Assembly: GCF_046237605.1 (NCBI RefSeq)
Contig: NZ_CP143542.1
Span: 2,170,001 to 2,234,000, forward strand
Direction of reading: 5' to 3'
Length of the DNA: 64,000 bases
Source: Paraperibacillus marinus
Lineage (GTDB): Bacteria > Bacillota > Bacilli > Bacillales > DSM-1321
The notes beneath the pieces were generated by a model. That model was given only the letters and a program-made list of their open reading frames with translations, did no database searches and was not told where the DNA came from. The stretch's first letter is position 1. Each line of letters starts with the position of its first letter. Position numbers and translations under genes: made by a program. Positions 37,143 through 45,522 of the stretch are shown here, piece after piece.

Positions 37143-37433
37143 ATGCAAATTAAAATCAGCGATGAAGCTTTAAAATGGTACACAGAAGAAATGGATCTGA
37201 AAAAAGGCGACTTTGTCCGTTTTCTAGCCCGATATGGAGGCTGCAGTACGGTTCAGAGCGGATTCTCCCTAGGGATCTCCAAGGATGATCCGATCAATCC
37301 GGGAGCTTCCGTCCAGAAAAATGATATTACTTTCTTTATAGAAGAAAGTGATTTGTGGTATTTTGACAATCATGACCTTGAAGTTACTTATAATGAAAAG
37401 TTTGAGGAGCCGGAACTTCTTTACAATAATTGA
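37143..37433 (+). CDS. yneR: HesB/IscA-like protein YneR
   Basis: A 96-residue protein of the HesB/YadR/YfhF family (MQIKISDEALKWYTEE; RFLARYGGCS near 30; DLWYFDNHDLEVTY near 75). True A-type iron-sulfur carriers end in a CxC pair, which is missing here, so the usual cluster chemistry is unlikely; this is normal for YneR. Function unknown. Start ATG 37143 after AAGGAG. It marks the left edge of the accessory block, because in B. subtilis yneR is next to yneQ. Confidence 0.82.
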   Translation: MQIKISDEALKWYTEEMDLKKGDFVRFLARYGGCSTVQSGFSLGISKDDPINPGASVQKNDITFFIEESDLWYFDNHDLEVTYNEKFEEPELLYNN

Positions 37434-37439
37434 TTGTTT

Positions 37440-37469
37440 AACAGGCAGCAAATCGCTGCCTGTTTTTTT
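37440..37469 (+). terminator. Rho-independent terminator of yneR
   Basis: AACAGGCAGC-AAATC-GCTGCCTGTTTTTTT. Confidence 0.92.
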
Positions 37470-37601
37470 ATGTAAAGAATGAAAAAACAGCAAACTTTAT
37501 GCTGTTGCAGCATTTGGATATCGCAGCTTTTGCTGGTATCCTGCAATAACAACTACGAAAAGTGCATTTTAAGGAATTTTTGTTTTGCTGTTTTTAAAAA
37601 T

Positions 37602-37931
37602 CTATTCTGTATAAAACAGCAGTTTTATCAGCTCGCTCTGAAATACGCTCCATTCTTTTTTCTGTCTGTTAAGCTCAGCTTTTCCTGCTGTGGATAACTT
37701 ATAATATTTCCGCTGCGGCCCCTCCTTGGAAACAGCCGAATAACTTTCTATAAATCCTTTTTCCTCGAGCTTCTTCAATAACGGATACAAAGTACCCTCC
37801 TTTAACGTAATATAGCCTTCACTGGCCCTGTTTACCTTGGAGCTCAATTCGTATCCATACATGTCCTTCACATCCAGAAACGTGAGAACGATCATTTCTG
37901 TTATCCCTTTAACCAGTTCTGTTTTCCTCAT
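37602..37931 (-). CDS. PadR-family transcriptional regulator
   Basis: A 109-residue winged-helix protein: TEMIVLTFLDVKDMYGYEL, then ITLKEGTLYPLLKKLEEKGF (recognition helix), then GPQRKYYKLSTAGKAEL (the wing). PadR regulators often control an adjacent membrane protein or transporter, but none follows; it stands alone at the edge of the accessory block. Direct repeats of TATCCACARCTACATCGG lie immediately upstream and are a good candidate for its own operator. Confidence 0.87.
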   Translation of the reverse strand: MRKTELVKGITEMIVLTFLDVKDMYGYELSSKVNRASEGYITLKEGTLYPLLKKLEEKGFIESYSAVSKEGPQRKYYKLSTAGKAELNRQKKEWSVFQSELIKLLFYTE

Positions 37932-37940
37932 AAATTCCTC

Positions 37941-38003
37941 CTATCCACAGCTACATCGGGTTCAGATATACTTGTTGATAATAGTTATCCACAACTACAT
38001 CGG
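37941..38003. repeat. Direct repeat TATCCACARCTACATCGG with DnaA-box-like cores
   Basis: Two copies, 37942-37959 and 37986-38003, one base different, 44 bp apart, directly upstream of padR. The second includes TTATCCACA, a perfect DnaA-box match, and the first CTATCCACA. A third TGTGGATAA (37689-37697), in inverse orientation and sharing TGTGGATAACT, is inside the padR gene. The repeats overlap a possible padR promoter (TTGTGG, 18 nt, TATATC on the minus strand). Confidence 0.65.
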
Positions 38004-38011
38004 AATCATAT

Positions 38012-38879
38012 ATAGCTATCTTATCAAAGAATCCATGTAAAGTTGAGAGATAATCATGCTAGTGTGTATATAAAAATCTTAAAATGCATTCCTCATTTTC
38101 ATAAGTCCCCCACCTTACACCTCAATGTGCCTCCAGGATTTTTACTGCAGGGTCTCCCCTGTCCGGCTCTCCAAGAAAAGTGGAGAATGTTGCCTGCTGA
38201 ATTTATTGGTGTTAAGTTCACTTTCGCACCAGTCGCTCGCCAATGAGCAAGTTTTCTATGTTTCAGCCTGGAAATGAGTTTTTTTACTAAAAGTGATGAA
38301 GATAATCTTTCTTAGCCGGCTTGGCTTATGACTCGAGAGTCGGAAGCCTTGGAGCTGGAGCTGAATCAGGAGTCTAGCGCCTGAAGCGGAAGTACACTTC
38401 CTAATGATTTAATCTTCTTACAAGATTTATCAGTAGCTACACTCTTTTGGAAGAGATCTTTTTTTCAATGGGAAGACTTTCAAAAGCTCATTCCTTCTGG
38501 GCCTCAAATTACTTTAGATTCTCCAGATCCCCATCCCCTACTGGTCCAAAAATACTAACGGACCTTACCTTCTGAGATAGAGGCACCGATATAAGCTGAA
38601 TCATGAGCTGGATGACGACCTTCCCTGGGAGAATAGGATTACACTCATAATTTTTTTCAGGAAACAGCAGCACCGCACTTCTCTCCTTAAAAGACTTGCA
38701 GGGAAGTTAACTAAGAAGGATTACTGAAATTACTATTAAAAAAGTGTTTATCGACTGTCTTATATCAGGAAGAAAATAATTGTTAGGCAGTCATTTACTA
38801 GAGTATATTTGAATTATGCATGAAATAATCTGGACAACTAACAGGGGTAGCTTTGCTTTTACAAGAAAGGAAGATTTTA
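38012..38879. other. Long gene-free spacer upstream of the hydrolase
   Basis: About 870 bp. It holds an inverted partial copy of the dispersed repeat (38290-38420) and otherwise AT-rich, unremarkable sequence. The 67-codon frame at 38043-38246 has no ribosome binding site and no recognisable family. No RNA gene was recognised. Confidence 0.5.
38290..38420. repeat. Partial inverted copy of the dispersed composite repeat (copy C)
   Basis: Reverse-complemented, it matches the middle of the copy at 55200: AGTCATAAGCCAAGCCGGCT, a GACTC-CTGA-TCCAGCT block and the flanking TTAAATCATTAGGAAGTG run in the same order. Confidence 0.65.
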
Positions 38880-39767
38880 ATGGGTAATTGGGTACGAAAC
38901 TTACTTCAAACATCACGTGGTGTATTTGAAATATTTATTAAAGGTGAAGGAGACCCACTTTGTGTTACCCATCATTATTCAGTATTTAATCTGACAGGCG
39001 ACTATTTTGCGGAGACATTTACAAAAACAAACAAAGTATATTTGATAAATTTAAGAGAAGCAGGTAATTCAGAGAAAGCCGTAGAACCATATCAACTAAG
39101 CTTCTTGGAGACCATATTTGACATAGAAGCTATTCGAGAAGAATTGGGTTTAGATAAATGGGGATTTGCCGGGCATTCAACTGGAGGTATGTTAGGTATT
39201 ATCTATGCAATATACTTTTCAAAATCACTAAAATTTACTGTGATTGTCGGAGCTGCCTCAAGAGAATATATGACGTTCTCAAAAGATTGTATTTTTAATC
39301 CTAAACACTCTAAATTTAACAGAATGCAAGAACTAATTGAAACCTTGAAACGTTCAGATATATCACCCCAAAAAAGACAAGAGCTAATAGCTGAAAGAAC
39401 AAAACTATCTTTATTCAATCCTGAAAAATATGACGAGCTTTTTAATAAAAACATTAGTAAAGGGATGTCTGCGATTCGTATGAATTTTTTTAACCGGGAA
39501 TTGCAGATTTTTGATGTAACAAAAAAGCTGGAGTGTATATCAACCCCTACTTTAATCATTTGCGGTAGAAATGATGTTCAGTGCCCCGTAATATACTCTA
39601 TTGAAATGGAGGAGGGAATACCTAATTCTAAATTAGTGATCTTTGAGAAAAGTAATCATTACCCTTTCTTAGAAGAAGCTGAACAATTTACTGAAGTATA
39701 TAATTCTTTTATAATGGAAAACTTTACAAATTTTGTTACCGGGCCTGTTAGTCGAAAACAGCTTTAA
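38880..39767 (+). CDS. Alpha/beta hydrolase
   Basis: A 295-residue alpha/beta-hydrolase. The nucleophile elbow is WGFAGHSTGGMLG near residue 100; STPTLIICGRNDVQCPV near 225 holds the acid, and KSNHYPFLEEAEQF near 260 the catalytic His. It resembles proline iminopeptidase and haloalkane-dehalogenase-like hydrolases; substrate unknown. The gene is notably AT-rich compared with its neighbours, a sign of transfer. Start ATG 38880 after AAAGGAAG. The terminator is shared with gvpU, which converges on it. Confidence 0.8.
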   Translation: MGNWVRNLLQTSRGVFEIFIKGEGDPLCVTHHYSVFNLTGDYFAETFTKTNKVYLINLREAGNSEKAVEPYQLSFLETIFDIEAIREELGLDKWGFAGHSTGGMLGIIYAIYFSKSLKFTVIVGAASREYMTFSKDCIFNPKHSKFNRMQELIETLKRSDISPQKRQELIAERTKLSLFNPEKYDELFNKNISKGMSAIRMNFFNRELQIFDVTKKLECISTPTLIICGRNDVQCPVIYSIEMEEGIPNSKLVIFEKSNHYPFLEEAEQFTEVYNSFIMENFTNFVTGPVSRKQL

Positions 39768-39867
39768 ATAAAATAAAATTACTTTGCATGCAGAGACCCG
39801 ATAAAGTAGCCCAGTTCCATTTATGCGGTAGCGAAAGAAGACTCTCTGTTTGGCGACAGACTGAAAT

Positions 39868-39905
39868 AAAAGCAATTGCCAGCTCCCCCACTGACAATTG
39901 CTTTT
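39868..39905. terminator. Bidirectional terminator between the hydrolase and the gvp cluster
   Basis: AAAAGCAATTGCCAG-CTCCCCCA-CTGACAATTGCTTTT, one mismatch. It closes both the hydrolase gene and the gvp operon. Confidence 0.88.
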
Positions 39906-39922
39906 ATTTGCTGTTTTTTGTA

Positions 39923-40312
39923 CTATGAATCTTTTTCACTGCTATCATAAATTTTCCCTAAAAAGAATCCGTCGATTTCAGCTAATTTACCACGCCAGAG
40001 TATTTTTCCTTTGGAAGGAGTTGGTTTGCTGTCGCCACAGTAAACTTTTGATTCCTTCATATGGATAAAGTTCGCCTCAGAATTGTCATTCTGGGATGAT
40101 TCACCGGCCTGTGCCATCTGCTCGCTGATCGCCTGGGCGATTTCATTTCCATCTTCAAACGTTTCGCTCAGCGAACTGAAATACTCCTTAGCTGAAATCA
40201 TTGTGCCAGTAATTACTGCACCTTTGACATTTAAGGTTATATCCAGTTCAAAATCATGCTTATTTGCGGCCTGGACTAAAAATTCCAGAATACTGTCCTT
40301 TGTACTGCTCAT
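39923..40312 (-). CDS. gvpU: Gas vesicle accessory protein GvpU
   Basis: A 129-residue protein, last gene of the gvp cluster. The N-terminal half (SILEFLVQAANKHDFELDIT, then LNVKGAVITGTMISAKEYF) and the closing ILWRGKLAEIDGFFLGKI are the GvpU pattern of Priestia megaterium. GvpU there has been reported to undergo phase separation that controls gas vesicle clustering. Start ATG 40312 after AGGAGACTTG, 2 nt behind the stop of the giant acidic protein, so the two are translationally linked. Confidence 0.88.
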   Translation of the reverse strand: MSSTKDSILEFLVQAANKHDFELDITLNVKGAVITGTMISAKEYFSSLSETFEDGNEIAQAISEQMAQAGESSQNDNSEANFIHMKESKVYCGDSKPTPSKGKILWRGKLAEIDGFFLGKIYDSSEKDS

Positions 40313-40314
40313 CG

Positions 40315-42921
40315 TCAAGTCTCCTTTCGTAACTTATTTAGAAGAAGATAAGTTTCTTCATCGGCAGAGACTACGGAATGGTCATTTTCATTCATGTCCA
40401 TGAGTTTGGGTGTCGCTTCCACATTATAAGGTTCATTTTTGCTCTTACCAGCTTTACTTTTTTTCTTACTGGACTTATTTTGATTTTTTACATTGTTATT
40501 TTTTTTTGAGTTTTTTTTTTCTTGATTTTTACTTGCTCCATCCGAATTACCTTGATTCTCATCTTCAGAATCTGCCGACTCTTTTTCATCTTCATCTTGA
40601 TCAGTTTCAGTGTTTTCATCCTGATTATTCATATCCTGATTGGTTACAGACTCTCCGCCTTTGTTAGAGCCTTTTGTAGAATCTCCAGCATCGGCATTTT
40701 GATTGTCAGCTTCTTTATTCTCATTATTATTATCTTGATTGTCTGTGCCGTTTTCTTGCTTTTTACCTTCATCTGTTTCTTCAGTTTCATCAGGTTTTTC
40801 ATCACTGGAATCTTTATTTTGATCCTCGTTTTTTACATCGCTTTCTGTTGATTCACTGTCAGTACCGTCTTCCTGCTCTTTACTTTCCTTCTTATCTTCT
40901 GAGTCATCTGAGCTTTCTTCACTTGAATATTGATTTTGATCTTTGTTTTTTACGTCACTTTCAGTTTTTTCACTGTCTGTACCATCTTCTTGTTCTTTTT
41001 CTTCGACTTTGTTCTTAGAGCTATCCGTGTTTTCTTCGCTTTTTGGTTTATCGCTGTCTGAACCCTCTTCTTGCTCTTTATCTGTGTTTTCTGATGTTTC
41101 TTCACTATCTTCTGAGTCTTGATTCCCGCTGTCGTCTTGACTGATCTGACCGCTGTCTCCAGAGATTTCAGTTCTTACACCTGCATCTTCTGTTTTACTG
41201 CCCTCTGATTCACTTGTGCTGTCATTATTTTGGCTGCCTTGCTTATTTTCATCAATGCCTTTGTCTTCCTTTTTTTCACTGGATGAGTTTTCATCCTGGT
41301 CCTGGCCTTGTTCAGTATCTGTATTTGGTTCGCTGTCATGCTGTTCTTTACCATTGCCAAAGTCTGTCAATGCAGTCTGGTTTTGATTTTCGCTGTCATT
41401 TGTTTGTTCATTGTCTTCTGTTTGTTCGCTGTCATCAGTTTGTTTATTGCCTTCTGTCTGTTCACTGTCACCTGTTTGTTCATTGTCTTCTGGTTGTTCT
41501 CTGTCTGCTGATTGTTCGCTGCCATCTGTTTGCTCATTATCTTCTGTTTGTTCGCTGTCTGCTAAACCATTTGATGATTCGCTTTGTTTCTGTTCCTCTG
41601 AATTTTCGTCACTATCAGATCCTTCTTTATTTTGATCTTCTGACTTGTCTTCATCAGCTGTTAAATTTTTTTTTTGAGATTCCTGTGAATCTTCATTTTG
41701 ATCCGTATCAGATGTTTCTTCCTGACCCTGGCCCTTTTTTTCCAGCATGGCGGAAAGAAGTCCTTCTATCTTGCCTAAACGGTCTTGGAGATTTTTATTT
41801 TCTTCTTTTAGTGACTCGTACTCTTGATTGCCTGACTGCTGGGAATTATCGGCGACGTCTGACTGTCCGTCTTGATTGCTGTCAGAATCCGCGCTGTTTT
41901 CGCTTTGCTCCTGTGATGATTTCGTTTCGGAACTTTTCCCGCTTTCTGGACTTTTTGATTCAGATTGATCCTCACTGCTTTCAGTATCTTCTTCTGAAGT
42001 TTCTCCCTGATTGAAATCGTCATTTTGTCCTTCAGGCGTTGATGCTTCATTATTTGGGTTATTCTCATCTTCCTGGGGCTGAGATTCTTCACTTTCTCGG
42101 TCTTTTCCAGTTACTGACTGATCGTCCTTGGATTGTGAACCGTCTTTATCGTTTCCTACAGGCTGAGATTTTGAACCCTCGGATCCCTCTGGTTTGGATT
42201 GTGAATTCTCACTGCTGTCCTGGGATTCAGATCCGCTGTTGCCAAGTGAGGATTTAAGGTATGATCCAGAGTCTTGTTCCTCTGAATCCTGCTCATTATT
42301 CCCCTGAGGAATAGGACTGTCTTCTTTGCCTTCTTGTGCACTCTTTTCTTGATCTGAGGTATTTGAAGGCTGTTCACTATCGTTTGAAGATTCATTATTC
42401 TTTTGCCCCAATTTCTGTTGAAGGAGCTTGGAAAGCATTTCTTCTAACGAATCAAGCCGCTTATTTACGTCTTCCTTACTTGTCTCATTGGCTGCACTTG
42501 CTGAATCATTCGATTGCCCCTTAGCGGCTCCATCTTCAGCTTCTTCTTTCCTGGATTCTCCACTGCCTTTATGGAACAGTTTAGAGGCCGAGTTTTTCAC
42601 AGATTCTAAGCCTTTTTTCGATGTTTCCTTCACAGCCTGTCCTATATCAGATCCTTTGCTGGATAGCTTCTCGCCATCAAACACTTCTTTAAGCTTTTTC
42701 CCGGTTTCCGGAGATGCCGCATAGCCGACTGCAGCCCCGATCAAGCCGCCTGCCAGCGAACGAATTAGCTGGCTGTTATTTGAGCCCTGCTTTTTTGTAT
42801 CCTCAGTCTGCTTGTCATTTTTTGCTTCATCTGTCTGATTTTGATTATTCTTTGTTTCTTCTGTCTGATTTTCTTCATTCATTAATTCTTCTGTCTGGTT
42901 ATTCTTTGTTTCTTCTGCCAT
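40315..42921 (-). CDS. Giant acidic low-complexity GvpT-like protein
   Basis: An 868-residue protein, second to last in the gvp operon. Residues 1-55 are Asn/Gln/Glu/Thr repeats. Residues about 58-125 (SLAGGLIGAAVGYAASPETG, then KKLKEVFDGEKL, KNSASKLFHKG) are clearly paralogous to the GvpT gene next to it. A first coil, RLDSLEEMLSKLL, is near 155, a second, EENKNLQDRLGKIEGLLSAM, near 380. The rest is almost only Asp, Glu, Ser, Asn, Gln, Thr, Lys: hexapeptides of the type [SN]EQTxD about ten times (nt 41395-41566), and a ~39-residue unit with EQEDGTDS and ESDVKN repeated. A Lys/Asn-rich stretch and a compact end (VSADEETYLLLNKLRKET) follow. Start ATG 42921 after GGAGGG; the frame upstream has no ribosome site. 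No stop interrupts it, so it is under coding constraint. Confidence 0.85.
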   Translation of the reverse strand: MAEETKNNQTEELMNEENQTEETKNNQNQTDEAKNDKQTEDTKKQGSNNSQLIRSLAGGLIGAAVGYAASPETGKKLKEVFDGEKLSSKGSDIGQAVKETSKKGLESVKNSASKLFHKGSGESRKEEAEDGAAKGQSNDSASAANETSKEDVNKRLDSLEEMLSKLLQQKLGQKNNESSNDSEQPSNTSDQEKSAQEGKEDSPIPQGNNEQDSEEQDSGSYLKSSLGNSGSESQDSSENSQSKPEGSEGSKSQPVGNDKDGSQSKDDQSVTGKDRESEESQPQEDENNPNNEASTPEGQNDDFNQGETSEEDTESSEDQSESKSPESGKSSETKSSQEQSENSADSDSNQDGQSDVADNSQQSGNQEYESLKEENKNLQDRLGKIEGLLSAMLEKKGQGQEETSDTDQNEDSQESQKKNLTADEDKSEDQNKEGSDSDENSEEQKQSESSNGLADSEQTEDNEQTDGSEQSADREQPEDNEQTGDSEQTEGNKQTDDSEQTEDNEQTNDSENQNQTALTDFGNGKEQHDSEPNTDTEQGQDQDENSSSEKKEDKGIDENKQGSQNNDSTSESEGSKTEDAGVRTEISGDSGQISQDDSGNQDSEDSEETSENTDKEQEEGSDSDKPKSEENTDSSKNKVEEKEQEDGTDSEKTESDVKNKDQNQYSSEESSDDSEDKKESKEQEDGTDSESTESDVKNEDQNKDSSDEKPDETEETDEGKKQENGTDNQDNNNENKEADNQNADAGDSTKGSNKGGESVTNQDMNNQDENTETDQDEDEKESADSEDENQGNSDGASKNQEKKNSKKNNNVKNQNKSSKKKSKAGKSKNEPYNVEATPKLMDMNENDHSVVSADEETYLLLNKLRKET

Positions 42922-42995
42922 GTTAAAAATCCCTCCAAATAGTAGATATACATCATTTATGTTTTTTTGCCTCATTCAATAAATTAATGAATCTA

Positions 42996-43514
42996 TCAGC
43001 CTTCAGAAAGCTGCGCGAGCATCTTTTCCAGGCGGTCCAGACGGTCATTTATCTTATCATTGCTTTGATCATTGGTCTTTGCATTGGCCTTATCATTGCT
43101 GTGATCATTGGTCTTATCATTTTCTTTCTTTGATGATTGTTCGGAATTTGGATTAGTGTGATCCTTCATACCGGATTGCAGGCTTGTTTCATTATCAGAA
43201 CTGTCTTCCTGTTGGTTTGAATATCCGTCGATAGGAACATTTTCTTTTTTATGAAACAGCTTGGCGGTTGAGTTCATAACTGAAGCTGCCGCTTTTTTTG
43301 ACTTGTCCTTCACCGCTTTGCCAAGACCGGCACCTGAACTCTTTAGTTTTTCTCCACTCTTGATTTCCATCAGTTTTTTGGCATTCTCTGGAGTAGCCAA
43401 ATAGCCGACAGCTGCTCCAATCACTCCTCCGGCAAGAGTTCGTTTTAAAGCATTTCCTTCTTCGTTCTTTTCGTTCGTTTTCTTTTCTTGGTTTTCTTTA
43501 TTTGTCTTTTCCAA
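42996..43514 (-). CDS. gvpT: Gas vesicle protein GvpT
   Basis: A 172-residue protein. After a charged start comes the glycine-zipper-like hydrophobic segment LAGGVIGAAVGYLATPEN (residues about 26-43), similar to YtxH proteins, then a Lys-rich amphipathic part, a polar tail with repeated NDKxNxKTNDQSND, and the coil RLDRLEKMLAQLSEG. Role in gas vesicle formation is not defined in detail. I take TTG 43514, 8 nt after TAGGAG; the TTG at 43532 overlapping gvpJ has no Shine-Dalgarno. Confidence 0.82.
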   Translation of the reverse strand: MEKTNKENQEKKTNEKNEEGNALKRTLAGGVIGAAVGYLATPENAKKLMEIKSGEKLKSSGAGLGKAVKDKSKKAAASVMNSTAKLFHKKENVPIDGYSNQQEDSSDNETSLQSGMKDHTNPNSEQSSKKENDKTNDHSNDKANAKTNDQSNDKINDRLDRLEKMLAQLSEG

Positions 43515-43528
43515 AATTAAAACTCCTA

Positions 43529-43861
43529 TCAATAATTAATTTCTGGCGATTTTAATCGGTTTGAAGCCATGTTTTTTTCCAGGGCCTCCAGTCTTTCCTG
43601 AAGCCTTTTGTTTTCTTGTATAAGTTCATTATTGTTGCTGTCGGCAGCCTTGGAAGATAGGTATGGATCTGTTTCCCACCAATCCATGCCTATTTCCTTA
43701 GCCTTATCTATAGAGGCGACAATAAGGCGTATTTTTATCGTCAATAGTTCAACGTCCGCAATGCCTACAGTGATGTCACCGGCAATGACCACACCTTTGT
43801 CCAGAATCTTTTCCAGGACATCTACAATCGAGCTGGATTGTACATTATGTTCAACTGCCAT
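43529..43861 (-). CDS. gvpJ: Minor gas vesicle shell protein GvpJ
   Basis: A 110-residue GvpA-family protein. The shell fold IVDVLEKILDKGVVIAGDIT and LLTIKIRLIVASIDKAKEIG occupies residues about 12-65; the tail ends in a coil ENKRLQERLEALEKNM that major shell proteins lack. Minor GvpA homologues are thought to form the tips or nucleate assembly. Start ATG 43861 behind GAAGGTGG; the GTG 12 nt upstream overlaps that site. Confidence 0.88.
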   Translation of the reverse strand: MAVEHNVQSSSIVDVLEKILDKGVVIAGDITVGIADVELLTIKIRLIVASIDKAKEIGMDWWETDPYLSSKAADSNNNELIQENKRLQERLEALEKNMASNRLKSPEINY

Positions 43862-43887
43862 TTTTGATTCCACCTTCTTTGTTTTAG

Positions 43888-44172
43888 TTACAGCAAACTT
43901 CCCAAAGGACCAAGATCAATGTTTAAGTCTTCAGCATCAAGACCGAAAATTTCTTTTAATTCTTCCATTTTTTCTTCCAGATTCATAAGGGCTACCCCTA
44001 AGTCCTCAATTTGTTCATCTGTCAGGGTCCCGCCCTCGACCCGCCTGATGGCGTGCCTTTCCACAATCTGTCTGAGCAGCTCTATAACCGTTAAAACCAG
44101 CTGCGCCAGTCCATGTTCTGCATTGTCCGGATCGAGATTGATTTTACCATTTGCTTGGCTGGCCGGTTGCAT
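43888..44172 (-). CDS. gvpK: Gas vesicle protein GvpK
   Basis: A 94-residue protein: LAQLVLTVIELLRQIVERHA, IRRVEGGTLTDEQIEDLG, and an acidic GLDAEDLNIDLGPLG end, all standard for GvpK, an essential assembly factor. It overlaps the end of gvpS by 29 nt; its ATG is preceded, inside gvpS, by GGAGGAGTTGATCG, so it is efficiently re-initiated. Confidence 0.93.
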   Translation of the reverse strand: MQPASQANGKINLDPDNAEHGLAQLVLTVIELLRQIVERHAIRRVEGGTLTDEQIEDLGVALMNLEEKMEELKEIFGLDAEDLNIDLGPLGSLL

Positions 44173-44416
44173 CGATCAACTCCTCCCTCTGTCTATCGAA
44201 TTGTTCGGATGATATCGTTTTGCGAGTTCCATTCTGGGCTTGGACCAGTGATTCTACGGAAGCAATCAAAAGTCTCAAATCTAAATACACCAGATCGACA
44301 CCCGCAATGGAAATCACTAAATCTGCTTTTAAGGCGACACCCTTATCCAGAATGACATCCAATATATCAATTAAACCGATATCCTTGTTTTCTATGGTTT
44401 CTCTTATGGAAGACAT
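44144..44416 (-). CDS. gvpS: Gas vesicle protein GvpS (GvpA/J family)
   Basis: A 90-residue minor shell homologue: LIDILDVILDKGVALKADLV then VYLDLRLLIASVESLVQAQ. Unlike GvpA it has a short polar tail after the second helix. In Priestia megaterium GvpS is in the same place, between gvpL and gvpK. Start ATG behind GAGGAATAAATGAT. Its last 29 nt are also the start of gvpK. Confidence 0.88.
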   Translation of the reverse strand: MSSIRETIENKDIGLIDILDVILDKGVALKADLVISIAGVDLVYLDLRLLIASVESLVQAQNGTRKTISSEQFDRQREELIDATGQPSKW

Positions 44417-44452
44417 ATCATTTATTCCTCACTTTTCAGTATGAAAGGCGCT

Positions 44453-45259
44453 TTATGAAAAACTGGAAAAATGGTAGGCCGGCCAAGGGCCTGACGCTTC
44501 AAAGTGCCAGCCTTTTTCCTTCATGTCCTTTTCATACTCCTGAATTTGATGCAGGAACTCTTCTACCCCGGATACCGGAATAAGATAGACGCTATTCCAG
44601 GTCATATTCTCTTTCCGGCCAGTCACGTCCTTGTTCCAGGTTCTTTTGATATTCCCTTTAAGAGTGAATGTTTGGAGATGTTCATGAATCTTTTCGCTGA
44701 CTTTATTTTTTTCTTCTTCCAGTTCAGCTTCAATCAGCTTATCAAGCTTTTTCTTTTCGAAAAATTGCTTTCCCTTAGGCAGCTGATTAATTTCTTCCCT
44801 TTTGGTTTCTATCGTTGTATTATTTTTACTTACTTCTTCTTTTAAGAGTTTGTCATCGCTGTAGATTTTGAGATTCCACTCTTCATTCCCTGTTAGCAGT
44901 TCCAGAGTATCCACCATTTTAGACTCATTGGTCTGTACAGCCTGTACCAAGCTTCCCTGGTTTTTATACAGCGTACAGAACTTCAGGGGAATGATGGTGT
45001 ACTCCTTTGACAGCTTTAAAACTGTTTCATGATGGTGGAATGCTTTCTCCTGAAGCCATTCCATGTCATTATTTGTTTTGTCCTTGATATTTTCTTCCGA
45101 ATACTCGACCGGATCGAGGCTGGAGACAACTGCTGTAATACTGCCTGCCGGGATGGAATATATCTCTTCATTTCCATCAAATCCCTTTAATGCCGGCAGC
45201 GGCTGCTGCTCTATTTCACCTGCCGGAACGAGTCCGTATAAATAAATGAGACGTTCCAT
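44453..45259 (-). CDS. gvpL: Gas vesicle protein GvpL (GvpF/GvpL family)
   Basis: A 268-residue protein: MERLIYLYGLVP start, a middle helical hairpin rich in Glu/Lys (residues about 165-205), and the family's closing block FEASGPWPAYHFSSFS. GvpF/L proteins bind GvpA and help add subunits. I start at ATG 45259, 2 nt after the gvpG stop, because MERLIYLYGLV is the conserved N-terminus and GAAAGGAC lies upstream; the longer frame overlaps gvpG. Confidence 0.9.
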   Translation of the reverse strand: MERLIYLYGLVPAGEIEQQPLPALKGFDGNEEIYSIPAGSITAVVSSLDPVEYSEENIKDKTNNDMEWLQEKAFHHHETVLKLSKEYTIIPLKFCTLYKNQGSLVQAVQTNESKMVDTLELLTGNEEWNLKIYSDDKLLKEEVSKNNTTIETKREEINQLPKGKQFFEKKKLDKLIEAELEEEKNKVSEKIHEHLQTFTLKGNIKRTWNKDVTGRKENMTWNSVYLIPVSGVEEFLHQIQEYEKDMKEKGWHFEASGPWPAYHFSSFS

Positions 45260-45261
45260 GA

Positions 45262-45522
45262 CTATTGTCCTTTCTTCTTGGTCATCTCTTCCCATTGTTC
45301 CATTTCCAAGCGTTTGGCGACTTCATAGCGCAAGAGAAGCTCTTCCTCTTTTGCGAGATAAGCCTCTTCCGGTATTTCTTCAAGCTCAAACATCATCTGG
45401 AGCTGAATCAGCTTCTGCTGGATTGTAGGAAGGTCATACAGCTCTTTATCTGCTTCTTCTTTTACCTTTTGTCCAATCTTTATGACAAGGTTAATAGGAG
45501 CCGATACCAGTTTATGAATCAT
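45262..45522 (-). CDS. gvpG: Gas vesicle protein GvpG
   Basis: An 86-residue helical protein: MIHKLVSAPINLVIKIGQKV, then acidic helices with ELEEIPEEAYLAKEEELLLR and a Lys-rich end. This is the small GvpG always found by gvpF and gvpL. Its ATG shares one base with the gvpF stop (TAATG), indicating coupled translation. Confidence 0.92.
   Translation of the reverse strand: MIHKLVSAPINLVIKIGQKVKEEADKELYDLPTIQQKLIQLQMMFELEEIPEEAYLAKEEELLLRYEVAKRLEMEQWEEMTKKKGQ

Noticed and set aside
38043..38246. 67-codon plus-strand ORF
   Set aside because: No ribosome binding site and no recognisable features in a decayed spacer.
41395..41566. Possible CRISPR-like regular repeats
   Set aside because: The periodicity is 18 nt without spacers and encodes the hexapeptide repeat of the giant protein.
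41214..42014. 266-codon plus-strand ORF opposite the giant acidic gene
   Set aside because: Its Cys/Leu/Phe/His-rich translation is the antisense of the Gln/Glu/Asp/Ser repeat codons; no start signal.
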